35,643 nucleotides of DNA from Mycobacterium ostraviense (GCF_002705925.1 NZ_NKRE01000001.1:1953067-1988709), one strand, 5' to 3'. Shown: positions 24,773 through 34,531, numbered from the stretch's first letter. Notes: a model not told the origin generated them from the letters alone. Made by a program: numbers and translations.

Positions 24773-25732
24773 CGCGCCCTGATCGGCGATAGCGAAGGCA
24801 TCCCGCCATTGCTCCAGTCCGAAGGTGTGGGTCAGCAGGGGACGCAGGTCCACCCGCCCGGCGACTACCAGGTCGAGGTAGTGGGCAATGGCGTGCCGGC
24901 GGACACCGTCGACCTCCAGGACACCAGTTCCTCGATGATGGCCAGACGTGGTTCGTGCGCAACGACTTTGGCGGCGCCGAACCGCCAGGCAAGCTCGGCC
25001 TGGGCCGGGAATCGGGCGACGACGGCCACCGCCACGTCCGGATACAGCGCCCGCAGGATCGCCAGTGCACACAATCCGAGCGAGCCGGCGCCGTACATAC
25101 ACCAGCACCCGGCCGCAGCGCGGCGGCGGATGGCGGGTGATCGCATGCAGCGACACCGAGAACGGGTCGGCGAACACGGCCGCCTCGTCGGGAACCGAGT
25201 CGGGAGCGGCGAACAGCATGCTGTGGTGGGCGGGCATCAGCTCCGCGTAGCCGCCGGTCACGTCGGCCGACACCCGGTGTGGATTGCGGGTTTGATGTCG
25301 CCGTCGGCGAAGCTCCAGCACAGGCTGTAGTCGCCGGCTTCGCAGGCCGGACACGGCGGTTCGATGCCACGTGGCCCGCAGGAGAGCCACGGATTGAGCA
25401 CGACCCGCTGGCCCACCTCGACCCCGCGGGCCTCCGGTCCCAGCTCGACGACGGCGGCGATCACCTCGTGGCCCATGACCTGCGGGAAGGAACAGAATGC
25501 GGCCATGGCGTTGTCGGCGTCGTGCTCGCCGAAGTCCATCAGGATCTGCGGAATCAGACCCGCAGATGCCGGTCAGCCGCGGTCGGGTGATCACCCAGTC
25601 CGGGCGCAGCAACCGCGGGTCGGGCAGTAACCGCAGCCCTGTCGGGCTGTGGGCCAGGTTCTGGGTAAGGGCGTTGGCATCATCGGGGACCTCGAACGGC
25701 TCGGGTGGCACGCCGTAGACCAATGCCCTCAT
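24773..25732 (-). pseudogene. Zinc-dependent alcohol dehydrogenase (MDR family), multiply disrupted
   Basis: The segment is a degraded medium-chain dehydrogenase that begins MRALVYGVPPEPFEVPD. At least five lesions are visible. Loss of two bases near 25548 follows GICGSDS. A one-base loss near 25270 follows AIHTG. A four-base insertion near 25100 interrupts LVYGAGSLG. An in-frame-breaking deletion near 24916 joins EELVSW to EVDGVRRHAIAHYL. The 3' end is cut at about 24780 after LEQWRDAFAIADQG. Zinc-site segments MGHEV and CPACEAGDYSLC are still readable in the middle frame. The ATG overlaps the SDR stop (ATGA), so it was once the second gene of that operon. Confidence 0.88.
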
Positions 25733-26532
25733 TGCCAGGTCATGGCCGCCGCGCCGGCGATGAACGCGTCCAGGTCGGCGTTCTTGGCGTCGACGACGTC
25801 TTTGAGAGCCATCAACTCTGGCAGATAGTGCTCGAACCGGTCGCTGCCGATGGCCGCGACGATGCCCTCGGCCACCAGGTCGGCGCTAACCTTGGGCCCC
25901 CGGTAGAGAGGTTCGTCGTTGTCCGGCCGGTCCCAGATCTCGGTGTCCACCGGACCCGGCTGGATCAGCTTCACCGACACTCCGGTGCCCGCCAGGTCGA
26001 CCGCCATCGCCTCGCTCCAGCCGCACAGCGCGAATTTGCTTGCGCAATAGGCAGCTTCGTGGATGATGCCGAGTCGTCCGCCGACGCTCGACACATTGAC
26101 GATGACGCCGGACCGCCTCGCCAGCATCCGCGGCAGCAGCGCCAGCGTCATCCGCATCGGGGCGAAGAAGTTGACCCGCATCACCTCCTCCACGTCAGCC
26201 GGCTTCAGCGCCGTCACGGCCCGGCGTCTGGGTACTGCCGCGTTGTTCACCAGCACGTCGATGCCACCCAGGGCGTGCCAGGCTTGTAGTGCCAGCCGTG
26301 CGGCCGCGGGGGTGTCGCCCAGGTCGGCGGCCCACATCGCCGACTCCGGCGAGGTCCTGCGGCAGTCGGCCAGCACCTCACCGAGCCGGTCCCGTCGCCG
26401 GGCGATCAGCCCGACCACCGCCTCCTGGGCGGCCAACTGCCTGGCCAGAGCCGCTCCGACCCCCGAGGATGCACCCGTGATCAACACCCGCTTGCCGGCC
26501 ATCGCGTACGACCCGGCCATCGCGTACGACAT
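25729..26532 (-). CDS. Short-chain dehydrogenase/reductase
   Basis: This is an NAD(P)-dependent classical SDR of 267 residues. It has the cofactor motif GASSGVG (about residues 20-26), NNAA in LVNNAAVPRR, the catalytic Ser in VIVNVSSVGG and Tyr-Lys in AAYCASKFAL. Arg residues after the second strand (ARRRDR) favour NADPH. The substrate is unknown. The N-terminus MSYAMAGSYAMAGKR comes from an 18-bp tandem duplication, so the start may be at 26532 or at one of the internal ATG codons. It overlaps the broken alcohol dehydrogenase and is divergent from the methyltransferase at 26587. Confidence 0.9.
   Translation of the reverse strand: MSYAMAGSYAMAGKRVLITGASSGVGAALARQLAAQEAVVGLIARRRDRLGEVLADCRRTSPESAMWAADLGDTPAAARLALQAWHALGGIDVLVNNAAVPRRRAVTALKPADVEEVMRVNFFAPMRMTLALLPRMLARRSGVIVNVSSVGGRLGIIHEAAYCASKFALCGWSEAMAVDLAGTGVSVKLIQPGPVDTEIWDRPDNDEPLYRGPKVSADLVAEGIVAAIGSDRFEHYLPELMALKDVVDAKNADLDAFIAGAAAMTWQ
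26494..26529. repeat. 18-bp tandem duplication at the SDR start codon
   Basis: On the minus strand TCGTACGCGATGGCCGGG is followed directly by TCGTACGCGATGGCCGGC. The unit encodes SYAMAG and carries an in-frame ATG, so each copy offers a start codon. Confidence 0.85.
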
Positions 26533-26573
26533 AGTTCAAGGTTGCCGTGCGGGGCTGCCCAAAGCCAGGGCTT

Positions 26574-26579
26574 TATCCT
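26574..26579 (+). promoter_or_regulatory. Candidate -10 for a leaderless methyltransferase transcript
   Basis: TATCCT ends seven bases before the GTG at 26587 and no ribosome-binding site is visible, so a leaderless message is plausible. GCCAGG and CCTGGC form a 6-bp inverted repeat around it. No good -35 was found. Confidence 0.3.
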
Positions 26580-26586
26580 GGCCTTC

Positions 26587-27288
26587 GTGGCCCACGATCA
26601 TCTGCATCGCTTCGTCAGCAAGCTCGGAAAGCGCCATGACTACTTCCCGGCCGCCGGCCATGACGCGCTGTTGCCGTTCTACGACCTACTGACCCGGCTG
26701 CTCGGCTTCACCCGGGTCTACCAGAAACTCATCGTGCAGGCCGATATCGGCGACCACCATCGTGTCCTGGAGATAGGTTGTGGCACCGGGAATCTGGCGA
26801 TCAGGGTCAAACACGCCCACCCCACGGCGCAGCTAGTCGGGTGTGATCCCGACCCGCTGGCATTGCATCGGGCGCAGCGAAAGGCAGCGCGGCTGACCGG
26901 GATTCGTTTCGAACGGTGTTATGCCCAGCAGCTGCCCTACCCCGACGGCGAATTCGACCGGGTGCTGTCGTCGATGATGCTGCACCACTTGGACGATGCG
27001 GCGAAAACCGCTGCGGCGGCAGAGGCATTCCGGGTGCTGCGGCCCGGCGGCCGACTGCACCTGGTGGACATGGGGGGTGACCTGACCGATCGCGACGGCC
27101 TGGCCGCGCGGCTGGTCGTGCGCGGTCACCACGGCGCCGGCAACCTCGGCGATGCGATTCCGCGGCTCTTGACGGCGGCCGGGTTCGACTGCGCCGAGGT
27201 CGATTCTCAGCGGCATCGTGTCTTCGGGCGGCTGACCTACTATCGCGCCACCCGTCCCCCGAAGCCCACTGAGGAGCAGAACCGATGA
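26587..27288 (+). CDS. UbiE/Methyltransf_11-type SAM-dependent methyltransferase
   Basis: This 233-residue class I methyltransferase has motif [16 protein letters not shown], the acidic residue after strand 2 (VGCDPDP), [13 protein letters not shown] and [14 protein letters not shown]. It looks like the quinone/small-molecule methyltransferase group, but its acceptor is not deducible. The GTG at 26587 is chosen since it has a nearby -10 element; an in-frame ATG at 26542 would add 15 residues of low similarity. Its stop overlaps the next ATG as ATGA, so it is coupled to the LCMT-like gene. Confidence 0.85.
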   Translation: MAHDHLHRFVSKLGKRHDYFPAAGHDALLPFYDLLTRLLGFTRVYQKLIVQADIGDHHRVLEIGCGTGNLAIRVKHAHPTAQLVGCDPDPLALHRAQRKAARLTGIRFERCYAQQLPYPDGEFDRVLSSMMLHHLDDAAKTAAAAEAFRVLRPGGRLHLVDMGGDLTDRDGLAARLVVRGHHGAGNLGDAIPRLLTAAGFDCAEVDSQRHRVFGRLTYYRATRPPKPTEEQNR

Positions 27289-28214
27289 CCCGGAGCGAGT
27301 CACAACGCAGCGACGACGACAGTTGGGACCTGGCCTCCAGCGTCGGTGTCACCGCGACCATGGTCGCCGCGGGCCGCGCGATGGCGACCAAGGATCCCCG
27401 CGGGTTGATCAACGATCCCTTCGCCGAACCGCTGGTGCGGGCCGTCGGCGTCGACTTCTTCATCAAGATGATGGACGGCGACCTGGATATGACTGCCTTC
27501 CAGGACGTGTCGCCGGCCCGGGCACAGGCAATGGTCGACGGAATGGCGGTGCGCACCAAGTACTTCGACGACTACTTCAGCAACGCCACCGGCGGCGGAA
27601 TCCGGCAAGCGGTCATCCTGGCATCCGGCCTGGACGCGCGCGCCTACCGGCTGCCGTGGCCCGCCGGGACGGTGGTCTATGAACTCGACCAGCCCCGGGT
27701 GGCCGAGTTCAAGACAACCACGTTGGCTCGGCTGGGTGCCGAGCCGACCGCGTCTCGGCGGGTGATCCCGATCGATCTGCGCGGCGATTGGCCGACGGCA
27801 CTGCGGGCGGCGGGCCTGGACGCGGCCGCACCGACGGCGTGGTTGGCCGAAGGCCTGCTGATCTACCTACCACCGGAAGCCCAGGACCGGCTGTTCGACA
27901 ACATCGCTGCGCTCAGCGTCCCGGGCAGCGCCATCGCCACCGAATTCGTGCCGGGCATAGTGGATTTCGATGCCGACCGGATCCGGGAGAGGTCGGCGGC
28001 CTTCCGGGAGCACGGCATAGACATCGACATGGCGTCGCTGGTGTACCCCGGCGACCGCAACCACGTCGTCGACTACCTGAGTGCCAAGGGCTGGGACGTC
28101 GAGGGGGTGACCCGAGCCGAACTGTTCCGGCGCGCCGGCATTGCGGTGCCCGATCCCGATGACGACGACCCACTCGGCGAGATCATCTTCATCAGCGCCG
28201 TCTTGTCCGCCTAG
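27285..28214 (+). CDS. Putative SAM-dependent methyltransferase, paralog 3 (Rv0725c/Rv0726c-like)
   Basis: This is a 309-residue member of the same LCMT-like family as the genes at 20781 and 21782. It has [61 protein letters not shown] and [20 protein letters not shown]. In M. tuberculosis two such genes lie next to sppA, one of which corresponds by position. Translation is coupled to the upstream UbiE-type gene. The stop codons of this gene and of the convergent sppA share the palindrome CTAG at 28211-28214. Confidence 0.9.
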   Translation: MTRSESQRSDDDSWDLASSVGVTATMVAAGRAMATKDPRGLINDPFAEPLVRAVGVDFFIKMMDGDLDMTAFQDVSPARAQAMVDGMAVRTKYFDDYFSNATGGGIRQAVILASGLDARAYRLPWPAGTVVYELDQPRVAEFKTTTLARLGAEPTASRRVIPIDLRGDWPTALRAAGLDAAAPTAWLAEGLLIYLPPEAQDRLFDNIAALSVPGSAIATEFVPGIVDFDADRIRERSAAFREHGIDIDMASLVYPGDRNHVVDYLSAKGWDVEGVTRAELFRRAGIAVPDPDDDDPLGEIIFISAVLSA

Positions 28215-30001
28215 AGGCGCGACTGCCCCAGCCATAACGCGCTGGCACCGCTGAGCGTCTGCTCGATACCCTCGACGACACCGGCGATCGAGCGAGTCAG
28301 CAGCGCCCCGACGGCGTCGGGTACCGAAGCCGCCGCCGGTCGCGACGACATGCGCGGCAGTAGCAGGTCCAACAGCGACGAGCCCGGATAGCTGACCAGT
28401 CGAACCTCGGTGTCCTCGTCGAGGCCCGCCAGGATTTTCGCACGGCGTACCGCCGCGCGGAAGCCGCCGAGTTCGTCGACCAGGCCACGCTCGAGCGCAT
28501 CGGCACCGGTCCAGACCCGGCCACGGGCCACCACGTCGACGGCTTCGGTGCTGAGGTTGCGGCCCTCGGCGACGCGCGCCACGAAGTCGCCGTAGAACAG
28601 ATCGGCCTCCGCCTCCCGCCGGGCCCGCTGTTCCGGCGTGAACGGCTCGTCTATCGACCAGGCGTCGGCATTGGCGTTGGTGCGCAACGTTTCCGACCCG
28701 ACTCCCAGCCGGTCCTTCAGATCGCGAACCACCAGTTTCCCGGTGATCACCCCGATGGAACCGGTGATGGTGCCGGGATTGGCGACGATCGCATCTGCGG
28801 CCATCGAAACGTAGTAGCCGCCGGAGGCGGCGACCGCACCCATCGAGGCGACGACGGGCTTGCCGCGGCGGCGGGCCCTTTTCACCTCACGCCAGATGGT
28901 CTCCGACGCGGTGACCGATCCCCCGGGACTGTCCACCCGCAGCACGATCGCCGAAATCGAATCGTCGGCGGCCACCTCCCGTAGCGCCGCCGCGATGGTG
29001 TCGCCGCCGGCGCTGGACGGGCCGAACGGCAGACCCTGCGGGCCACCGCGCCCGCTCACGATCGGGCCTTCCACGGTGACCACCGCGATCGTCGGCTTGG
29101 CTCGGCGGCCGGGTATCGACGGTACCGGCGGCGCTAGTCGCGACCGCGCGGTGCCCGCGTAGCGGGCCAGGTACATTCGCGGCGGCTTCTCGTCGGTGTC
29201 GACGGACTCCGGCGAAACATCTTCTATCCCAATCAGTTCCGCCATGCGAGCGTAGACCTCGTCGCGGAATCCGATCCGGTCGATCAGGCCGGAGGCCACC
29301 GCCTCGTCACGTAGCAGCGGAGCCCGGTCGGCCAGCTCGTTGAGTACGTCGACGTCGATGCGGCGCGATTCGGCGACCTCGTGCCACACCTGGCTCTGCA
29401 GGCTTTCCAACATCCGGGTGACAGCCTCGCGGTGGGCTTCGGTGTAACCGTCTTCGGTGAAAAGGTTTGCCGCCGACTTGTATTCACCTCGCGTGACGAT
29501 CTCGGCTTCGATACCGGCCTTGTCTAGCGCGTCGCGCAAGAACATCGCGTTGCTGGCAAAGCCGATCAGCCCGACGCTTCCCGAGGGCTGCAGCCAGATC
29601 TCGCGGAATGCCGAAGCCAGGTAGTAGGACAGCGTGCCCGGATAGGTTTCCGCCCAGGCCACCGACGGCTTGACGGCGCTGAAGGCCGCGATGGCCTCGC
29701 GAAGTTCCTGAACGGCGCCGGCGGGCGACGGTGGAAGCTGGACGCGCGCAATCATTCCGGCGACCCGTGGATCCTGGGCGGCCCGGTGGATCGCGGCGAC
29801 GGCGTCGCGCAGGGCCATCGGCCGGCCGCGTCCGGACAGGATTGTCAGCGGGTCGAAACCGGTCGTCTCCACCGGCATGTTGCGCAGATTGAATTCGAGC
29901 ACGCAGCCGTTGGGCACGCCGTGGTGGCGCGCGGTGTCGACCCGGTCAGCCAGGGCGCGCACGTCGTCGACGCCGGGCAGAAAAGACAGTAAGGCAAACA
30001 T
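28211..30001 (-). CDS. sppA: Signal peptide peptidase A, protease IV type
   Basis: SppA is a membrane-associated serine protease of the S49 family that degrades cleaved signal peptides. The 596-residue protein is the long (tandem-domain) form. The general-base Lys is about K175 in [17 protein letters not shown] in the N-terminal half, and the nucleophile is about Ser393 in [14 protein letters not shown] in the C-terminal half. [12 protein letters not shown] and [13 protein letters not shown] are conserved. The ATG at 30001 begins [10 protein letters not shown], as in the M. tuberculosis protein as recalled. No classical signal peptide is obvious. It is divergent from the LLM gene, with only about 50 bases between them. 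Confidence 0.94.
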   Translation of the reverse strand: MFALLSFLPGVDDVRALADRVDTARHHGVPNGCVLEFNLRNMPVETTGFDPLTILSGRGRPMALRDAVAAIHRAAQDPRVAGMIARVQLPPSPAGAVQELREAIAAFSAVKPSVAWAETYPGTLSYYLASAFREIWLQPSGSVGLIGFASNAMFLRDALDKAGIEAEIVTRGEYKSAANLFTEDGYTEAHREAVTRMLESLQSQVWHEVAESRRIDVDVLNELADRAPLLRDEAVASGLIDRIGFRDEVYARMAELIGIEDVSPESVDTDEKPPRMYLARYAGTARSRLAPPVPSIPGRRAKPTIAVVTVEGPIVSGRGGPQGLPFGPSSAGGDTIAAALREVAADDSISAIVLRVDSPGGSVTASETIWREVKRARRRGKPVVASMGAVAASGGYYVSMAADAIVANPGTITGSIGVITGKLVVRDLKDRLGVGSETLRTNANADAWSIDEPFTPEQRARREAEADLFYGDFVARVAEGRNLSTEAVDVVARGRVWTGADALERGLVDELGGFRAAVRRAKILAGLDEDTEVRLVSYPGSSLLDLLLPRMSSRPAAASVPDAVGALLTRSIAGVVEGIEQTLSGASALWLGQSRL

Positions 30002-30050
30002 GTTTGCCAGCCTACCGATAGCCTGCGGGCAGCCACCGTACGGTGAAGGT

Positions 30051-30977
30051 GTGCGGTTGTGCATCGCGATCCCCCAACTGGACTACGACAACTTCGACAC
30101 CGCCGGGCTGCGCTCGTATCTGGGTCGCGCCGAGGAGTTGGGGTTCGAAGGCGGATGGGTGCTCGAGCAGATCGTCGGCGAGTCACCGCTGCTGGCGCCG
30201 TTGGAGCTGCTGGCATATTCGGCTGCCTGTACCGAGCGGCTGCGGCTGGGGGTCGGTGTTCTGGTGACGTCGCTGCATGATCCGTTGCAGCTGGCCTCGG
30301 CGGTGACCGCCGTCGACCGGCTCAGCCACGGCCGCCTCGATCTCGGTATTGGGGCCGGCGGCGGTTCCCGCAGATTCGCGGCTTTCGGCGTCGACAAGGC
30401 CACCCACGTCCGATATTTCACCGAGGGTCTGGCCTTGATGAAAGCGGCGTGGTCCGACGAGCCGCGGGTGACATTCCACGGCCGGTTCCGCGACGTCGAC
30501 GACCTGCCCGTCGCACCCAAACCGGTGCAGCGACCACACCCGCCGATCTGGTTCGGCGGCCGGGCGCCCACGGCGCTGGCCAGAGCGGTGCGCCACGGTG
30601 ACGCGTTCCTGGGGGCGGGGTCGTCGACAACGGCCGACTTTGCCCGAGCCGTCACCGTCGTGCGCCGTGAGCTCGCCGAACAACACCAGGATCCGGCAAC
30701 CTTCACCATCGGCAAGCGGGTCTATCTGATGGTGGACGACGACGGCGACCGCGCCCGCGAGCGCGCGCTCGGCGGGTTGCGCCGCATCTACGGCCGGACG
30801 TCCGGCATCGATTCGGTGTCGGTGGCGGGCACGCCCGATGACGTCGCCCGTGGACTGCGCGCGGTGATCGACGCGGGCGCCGGGATGCTGCTGCTCAATC
30901 CGGTGGCCACCGACGTCGCACAGAACCGCGATCAGATGGAACGCCTTGCCGCCGAGGTGATTCCGCGGCTGGGCTGA
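30051..30977 (+). CDS. LLM-class F420-dependent oxidoreductase
   Basis: This 308-residue luciferase-like protein has LCIAIPQLDYDNFD at the N-terminus, WVLEQIVGESPLLAPLELLAYSAACTERLRLGVGVLVT (from WVLEQ to GVLVT) for the core strands, VDRLSHGRLDLGIGAGGG, and PHPPIWFGG in the second half. F420 rather than FMN is the likely cofactor given the genus. The substrate is unknown. The GTG at 30051 puts the first strand at residue 2; an in-frame ATG lies further upstream but within the region facing the sppA start. It is convergent with the ribosomal operon. Confidence 0.88.
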   Translation: MRLCIAIPQLDYDNFDTAGLRSYLGRAEELGFEGGWVLEQIVGESPLLAPLELLAYSAACTERLRLGVGVLVTSLHDPLQLASAVTAVDRLSHGRLDLGIGAGGGSRRFAAFGVDKATHVRYFTEGLALMKAAWSDEPRVTFHGRFRDVDDLPVAPKPVQRPHPPIWFGGRAPTALARAVRHGDAFLGAGSSTTADFARAVTVVRRELAEQHQDPATFTIGKRVYLMVDDDGDRARERALGGLRRIYGRTSGIDSVSVAGTPDDVARGLRAVIDAGAGMLLLNPVATDVAQNRDQMERLAAEVIPRLG

Positions 30978-30984
30978 TCGCGCC

Positions 30985-31038
30985 AGCAGACACAGAATCG
31001 CACTCCGGAATGCGGATCGGTGCGATTGTGTGTCTGCT
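30985..31038. terminator. 19-bp inverted repeat between convergent genes, likely bidirectional terminator
   Basis: AGCAGACACAGAATCGCAC (30985-31003) and GTGCGATTGTGTGTCTGCT (31020-31038) pair at 18 of 19 positions around a 16-base loop. It fills the gap between the LLM gene and the 3' end of the ribosomal operon. There is no T-run, as is common for mycobacterial terminator-like hairpins. It could also be a dispersed intergenic repeat. Confidence 0.6.
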
Positions 31039-31045
31039 CGCGGTG

Positions 31046-31489
31046 CTACGCGAGCTCGGTGGCGGACCCGCCCGCGGCGGTGATCTTCTCGCGCGCGCTG
31101 CCGCTGAACTTGTGCGCGGTGAGGTCGACCTTGACGGTCAGCTTGCCGTCACCGAGCACCTTGACCAGAGCATTCTTGCGGACCGCTCCCTTGGCGACCA
31201 GGTCGTCGACGCCGATGGCGCCGCCCTGCGGGAACAGCCGGTTGATGTCGCCGACGTTGACGATCTCGTACTCGGTGCGGAACCGGTTACGGAACCCTTT
31301 GAGCTTGGGCAACCGCATGTGGATGGGCATCTGCCCGCCCTCGAAGGTCACCGGCACCTGTTGGCGGGCCTTGGTGCCCTTGGTGCCACGCCCCGCCGAC
31401 TTGCCCTTGGAGCCCTCACCGCGACCGACGCGGGTGCGTGCGGTCTTCGATCCGGGCGCCGGCCGCAGATCGTGCAGCTTGATGGTCAC
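31046..31489 (-). CDS. rplO: 50S ribosomal protein L15
   Basis: L15 is a late-assembling 23S rRNA-binding protein. The 147-residue sequence has the characteristic [11 protein letters not shown] start, the glycine/lysine-rich [19 protein letters not shown] loop and [13 protein letters not shown] at 31489 overlaps the rpmD stop (GTGA). It is the last gene of the leftward ribosomal operon, followed by the inverted repeat at 30985-31038. Confidence 0.98.
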   Translation of the reverse strand: MTIKLHDLRPAPGSKTARTRVGRGEGSKGKSAGRGTKGTKARQQVPVTFEGGQMPIHMRLPKLKGFRNRFRTEYEIVNVGDINRLFPQGGAIGVDDLVAKGAVRKNALVKVLGDGKLTVKVDLTAHKFSGSAREKITAAGGSATELA

Positions 31490-31698
31490 TTGGTCTTACC
31501 TCCGGTCGCCTCTACGTTGGTGGACTCCACCTCGACGAGGTGCCGTACCACCGCGATCAGCCCGCGGGTCTGTGGGTTGTCCTCGCGAATCACCGAGTGG
31601 CGAATCCGCCGCAAACCCAGGGTGCGCAGGCTTTCGCGCTGCTTCCAACGGGCCCCGATGGTGCTGCGCACCTGGGTGATCTTCAGCTGAGTGCTCAT
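31486..31698 (-). CDS. rpmD: 50S ribosomal protein L30
   Basis: L30 is a small 23S rRNA-binding protein. The 70-residue sequence has [23 protein letters not shown] and the [11 protein letters not shown] end, with a short C-terminal tail slightly longer than the usual 60-65 residues. ATGA overlap with rpsE upstream and GTGA overlap with rplO downstream show coupling. Confidence 0.98.
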   Translation of the reverse strand: MSTQLKITQVRSTIGARWKQRESLRTLGLRRIRHSVIREDNPQTRGLIAVVRHLVEVESTNVEATGGKTK

Positions 31699-32360
31699 GG
31701 TTGTGCCCCTGAGGTCTGGGCCTCGCGCGCCGCGGCAGCGGCAAGCGCGTCACTTTCGCGCCGCGCCTTGAGCATGCCGGCCGGAGCGACGTCCTCGATC
31801 GGCAGACCGCGCCGGGCGGCGACTTCCTCAGGACGCTGCAACATCTTCAGCGCAGCGACGGTGGCGTGCACCACGTTGATCGCATTGTCGCTGCCCAGCG
31901 ATTTCGCCAGAATGTCGTGCACGCCAGCACATTCCAGCACCGCACGGGCGGCGCCACCGGCGATCACACCGGTACCGGGGCTGGCCGGGCGCAACAGCAC
32001 CACGCCGGCGGCCGCCTCACCCTGCACCGGGTGGGTAATCGTGCCGCGGATCAACGGGACCCGGAAAAAGCCCTTGCGAGCCTCCTCGACACCCTTGGCG
32101 ATGGCGGCCGGAACCTCCTTGGCCTTGCCGTAGCCGACGCCGACCATCCCGTTGCCGTCGCCAACGATGACCAGCGCGGTGAAGCTGAACCGCCGACCAC
32201 CCTTGACCACCTTGGAAACCCGGTTGATGGCCACGACACGCTCCAAGTAATTGCTCTTGTCGCCGTCGCGGCCGCCGCGGCCGCTGTCGCGCCGGCCCCG
32301 GCCGTCACGCGAGTCGCGGCTGTCTTGGGCGCCTTGCCCGCCAGCCGACTGTTCCGCCAT
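31695..32360 (-). CDS. rpsE: 30S ribosomal protein S5
   Basis: S5 acts in translational accuracy and 30S assembly. The 221-residue protein has a low-complexity Arg/Gly/Asp-rich N-terminal extension (about residues 1-36) typical of actinobacteria. The double-stranded RNA-binding domain ([22 protein letters not shown], shown by its first and last residues LERVVA and RRFSF) follows, then the C-terminal domain with [13 protein letters not shown] and a 20-residue Ala/Arg tail. It overlaps rpmD by four bases. Confidence 0.98.
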   Translation of the reverse strand: MAEQSAGGQGAQDSRDSRDGRGRRDSGRGGRDGDKSNYLERVVAINRVSKVVKGGRRFSFTALVIVGDGNGMVGVGYGKAKEVPAAIAKGVEEARKGFFRVPLIRGTITHPVQGEAAAGVVLLRPASPGTGVIAGGAARAVLECAGVHDILAKSLGSDNAINVVHATVAALKMLQRPEEVAARRGLPIEDVAPAGMLKARRESDALAAAAAREAQTSGAQP

Positions 32361-32379
32361 TATGCGGTCCTCCCGTTCA

Positions 32380-32787
32380 TCAGAAGTTCAATCCGTTCTC
32401 GCGCGCGGCATCGGCCAGCGCCGCGATCCGCCCGCCGTAGCTGTAGCCGCCGCGGTCGAATACCACGGTGTCAATGCCGGCCGCCTTGGCTCGTTCGGCG
32501 ATCAACTGGCCGACCCGCACGCTGCGGGCTTTCTTGTCCCCGTCGACACCACGCACATCGGCTTCGATCGAGGACGCGGCGGCCAGGGTGGTGCCGTTGA
32601 GGTCGTTCACCAGTTGCACGTGAATGTGCCGCGCGGACCGGTGCACCACCAGCCGGGGACGCTGCGGGGTGCCGGCGATCTTCTTGCGCAGCCGTGCGTG
32701 CCTGCGCAGCCGGGAGACGCGCCGGGTTGCCGATACGTTCTGCCCCACCGGCTTTCGCGCAGCGGTTTCAGCCTGTGATTGCGCCAT
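32380..32787 (-). CDS. rplR: 50S ribosomal protein L18
   Basis: L18 binds 5S rRNA together with L5. The 135-residue protein has the N-terminal basic arm [23 protein letters not shown] (RRVSRL to PQRP), then [18 protein letters not shown], and ends in [26 protein letters not shown] (FDRGGY to GLNF). The ATG at 32787 gives a slightly longer N-terminus than the usual 120 residues. It lies two bases after rplF. Confidence 0.98.
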   Translation of the reverse strand: MAQSQAETAARKPVGQNVSATRRVSRLRRHARLRKKIAGTPQRPRLVVHRSARHIHVQLVNDLNGTTLAAASSIEADVRGVDGDKKARSVRVGQLIAERAKAAGIDTVVFDRGGYSYGGRIAALADAARENGLNF

Positions 32788-32789
32788 GA

Positions 32790-33329
32790 CTACTTACCTG
32801 TCTTCCCGACCTTGCGGCGGATCTGCTCGCCTTCGTAGCGCACGCCCTTGCCCTTGTAAGGGTCGGGACGACGCAGCCGGCGGATATTCGCCGAAATCTG
32901 GCCGACCTTCTGCTTGTCGATCCCGGACACCGTGAACTTCGTCGGCGCCTGGACCGCGAACGTGATGCCTTCGGGCGCTTCGATGACCACCGGGTGGCTG
33001 TAACCGAGCGCGAATTCGAGATTGGCGCCCTTCAGCTGGACGCGGTAACCGACACCGTAGATCTCCATTTTGGTGGTGTATCCCTGCGTCACGCCGGTGA
33101 CCAGGTTGGACACCAGGGTGCGCGACAGCCCGTGCAGGGAGCGGTTGCGCCGCTCATCGTTGGGACGCGTGACGACGATCGCGCCGTCATCGTTGCGGGA
33201 CACCGTAATTGGCTCGGCGACGGTCATGTCCAGGGCGCCTTTCGGCCCCTTGACGGAGATGTTCTGGCCGTCGATCGTGACGTCGACTCCGGGGGGTACC
33301 GGAATGGGTTGCTTACCAATGCGCGACAT
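32790..33329 (-). CDS. rplF: 50S ribosomal protein L6
   Basis: L6 lies near the GTPase-associated centre of the 50S subunit. The 179-residue protein has two similar alpha-beta domains: [16 protein letters not shown] at the N-terminus and the C-terminal signature [22 protein letters not shown] (PDPYKGKG to RKVGK). Length matches the bacterial norm. It follows rpsH by 23 bases. Confidence 0.98.
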   Translation of the reverse strand: MSRIGKQPIPVPPGVDVTIDGQNISVKGPKGALDMTVAEPITVSRNDDGAIVVTRPNDERRNRSLHGLSRTLVSNLVTGVTQGYTTKMEIYGVGYRVQLKGANLEFALGYSHPVVIEAPEGITFAVQAPTKFTVSGIDKQKVGQISANIRRLRRPDPYKGKGVRYEGEQIRRKVGKTGK

Positions 33330-33352
33330 GGTTGCTTCCTCTCACCACACTC

Positions 33353-33751
33353 TCACCAGACATATGCGAGGACTTCGCCGCCCACGCCCTGTCTGGCTGC
33401 CTGACGGTCGGTGAGCAGGCCCGAGGAGGTCGAAATGATCGCCACACCCAGGCCGCCCAGCACCCGCGGCAGATTGGTGGATTTCGCGTAGACCCGCAAT
33501 CCCGGCTTGGACACCCGGCGCAAACCGGCGATGCTGCGCTCCCGGCTGGGCCCGTATTTGAGCTGCACGATCAGCGATTTGCCGACCCGGGCATCCTCGG
33601 TGCGGAAGTCGCTGATGTAGCCCTCGTTCTTGAGGATCTGGGCGATGTTGGCCTTGATCTTGGAGTGCGGCAACCGCACCTCGTCGTGATACGCCGAATT
33701 GGCATTGCGCAGACGGGTCAAGAAGTCTGCGATCGGGTCGGTCATGGTCAT
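33353..33751 (-). CDS. rpsH: 30S ribosomal protein S8
   Basis: S8 binds 16S rRNA in the central domain and is often the translational repressor of this operon in bacteria. The 132-residue sequence [17 protein letters not shown] to GGEVLAYVW contains the signature [20 protein letters not shown] (from STSSG to VGGE). An ATG six bases inside the gene is a possible alternative start; the first gives the usual length. Confidence 0.98.
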   Translation of the reverse strand: MTMTDPIADFLTRLRNANSAYHDEVRLPHSKIKANIAQILKNEGYISDFRTEDARVGKSLIVQLKYGPSRERSIAGLRRVSKPGLRVYAKSTNLPRVLGGLGVAIISTSSGLLTDRQAARQGVGGEVLAYVW

Positions 33752-33777
33752 GACAGCGTCTGTACCCTTCCTCGCGG

Positions 33778-33963
33778 TTACCAGCTGCTCTTTTGCACGC
33801 CGGGTAACTCACCCGCATGCGCCATCTCGCGCAGGCAAATCCTGCATAACCCGAACTTGCGGAACACCGCGCGGGGGCGGCCACATTTGCTGCATCGGGT
33901 GTAGCCGCGCACCGCGAACTTGGGCTTGCGTGCGGCCTTGTTGACCAGTGCCTTCTTCGCCAT
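33778..33963 (-). CDS. rpsN1: 30S ribosomal protein S14, zinc-binding (type Z)
   Basis: This is the 61-residue zinc-containing form of S14. It has a zinc ribbon with two CxxC pairs, CSKC and CRIC, 12 residues apart, and the family start [10 protein letters not shown]. Mycobacteria usually also carry a zinc-independent paralog (rpsN2) under zinc-uptake control elsewhere in the genome. It follows rplE after four bases. Confidence 0.97.
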
Positions 33964-33967
33964 CTGC

Positions 33968-34531
33968 TCAGTTCTCCTTGAAGGGAAAGCCGAGGGCCCG
34001 CAACAGCACTCGCCCTTCCTCGTCGGTTGTCGCCGAGGTGACGACGTTGATGTCCATGCCGCGGACCCGGTCGATCTTGTCCACGTCGATCTCGTGGAAC
34101 ACCGATTGCTCGGCCAGCCCGAAGGTGTAGTTGCCCACGCCGTCGAATTGCTTGGGCGACAATCCACGGAAGTCGCGGATACGCGGCAGCGCGATCGAGG
34201 TGAGCCGGTCGAGGAACTCCCACATCCGGTCGCCGCGCAGCGTGACGCGTACGCCGACGGGCATGCCCTCACGCAATTTGAACTGCGCGATGGACTTACG
34301 TGCCCGACGAATTTCCGGCCGCTGCCCGGTGATCAGTGCTAGGTCGTTGACGGCGCCGTTGATCAGCTTGGCGTCCCGGGCGGCCTCGCCGACGCCCATG
34401 TTGACCACGACCTTGGTCACGGTCGGGATCTGCATGACGTTGCGGTAGCCGAACTCCTTCTGCAGCGCGTCACGGATCTCGTTGCGGTAGCGCTGCTTGA
34501 GGCGCGGCTGAACCTTCTCGGCAGTAGTCAT
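33968..34531 (-). CDS. rplE: 50S ribosomal protein L5
   Basis: L5 binds 5S rRNA at the 50S central protuberance and contacts P-site tRNA. The 187-residue protein has [33 protein letters not shown] and [20 protein letters not shown] chose the ATG at 34531, which shares one base with the rplX stop (TGATG) and gives the standard length; the TTG just upstream is less likely. Confidence 0.98.

Noticed and set aside
24578..25330. A 250-residue plus-strand gene over the serA2-like fragment
   Set aside because: Only about 39 codons match a hydroxyacid dehydrogenase; the rest is antisense to xylB and the alcohol dehydrogenase.
24491..25732. A 413-residue intact dehydrogenase
   Set aside because: Only parts of this open frame match the family; the matching segments switch among frames, so the continuous frame is a by-product of high GC.
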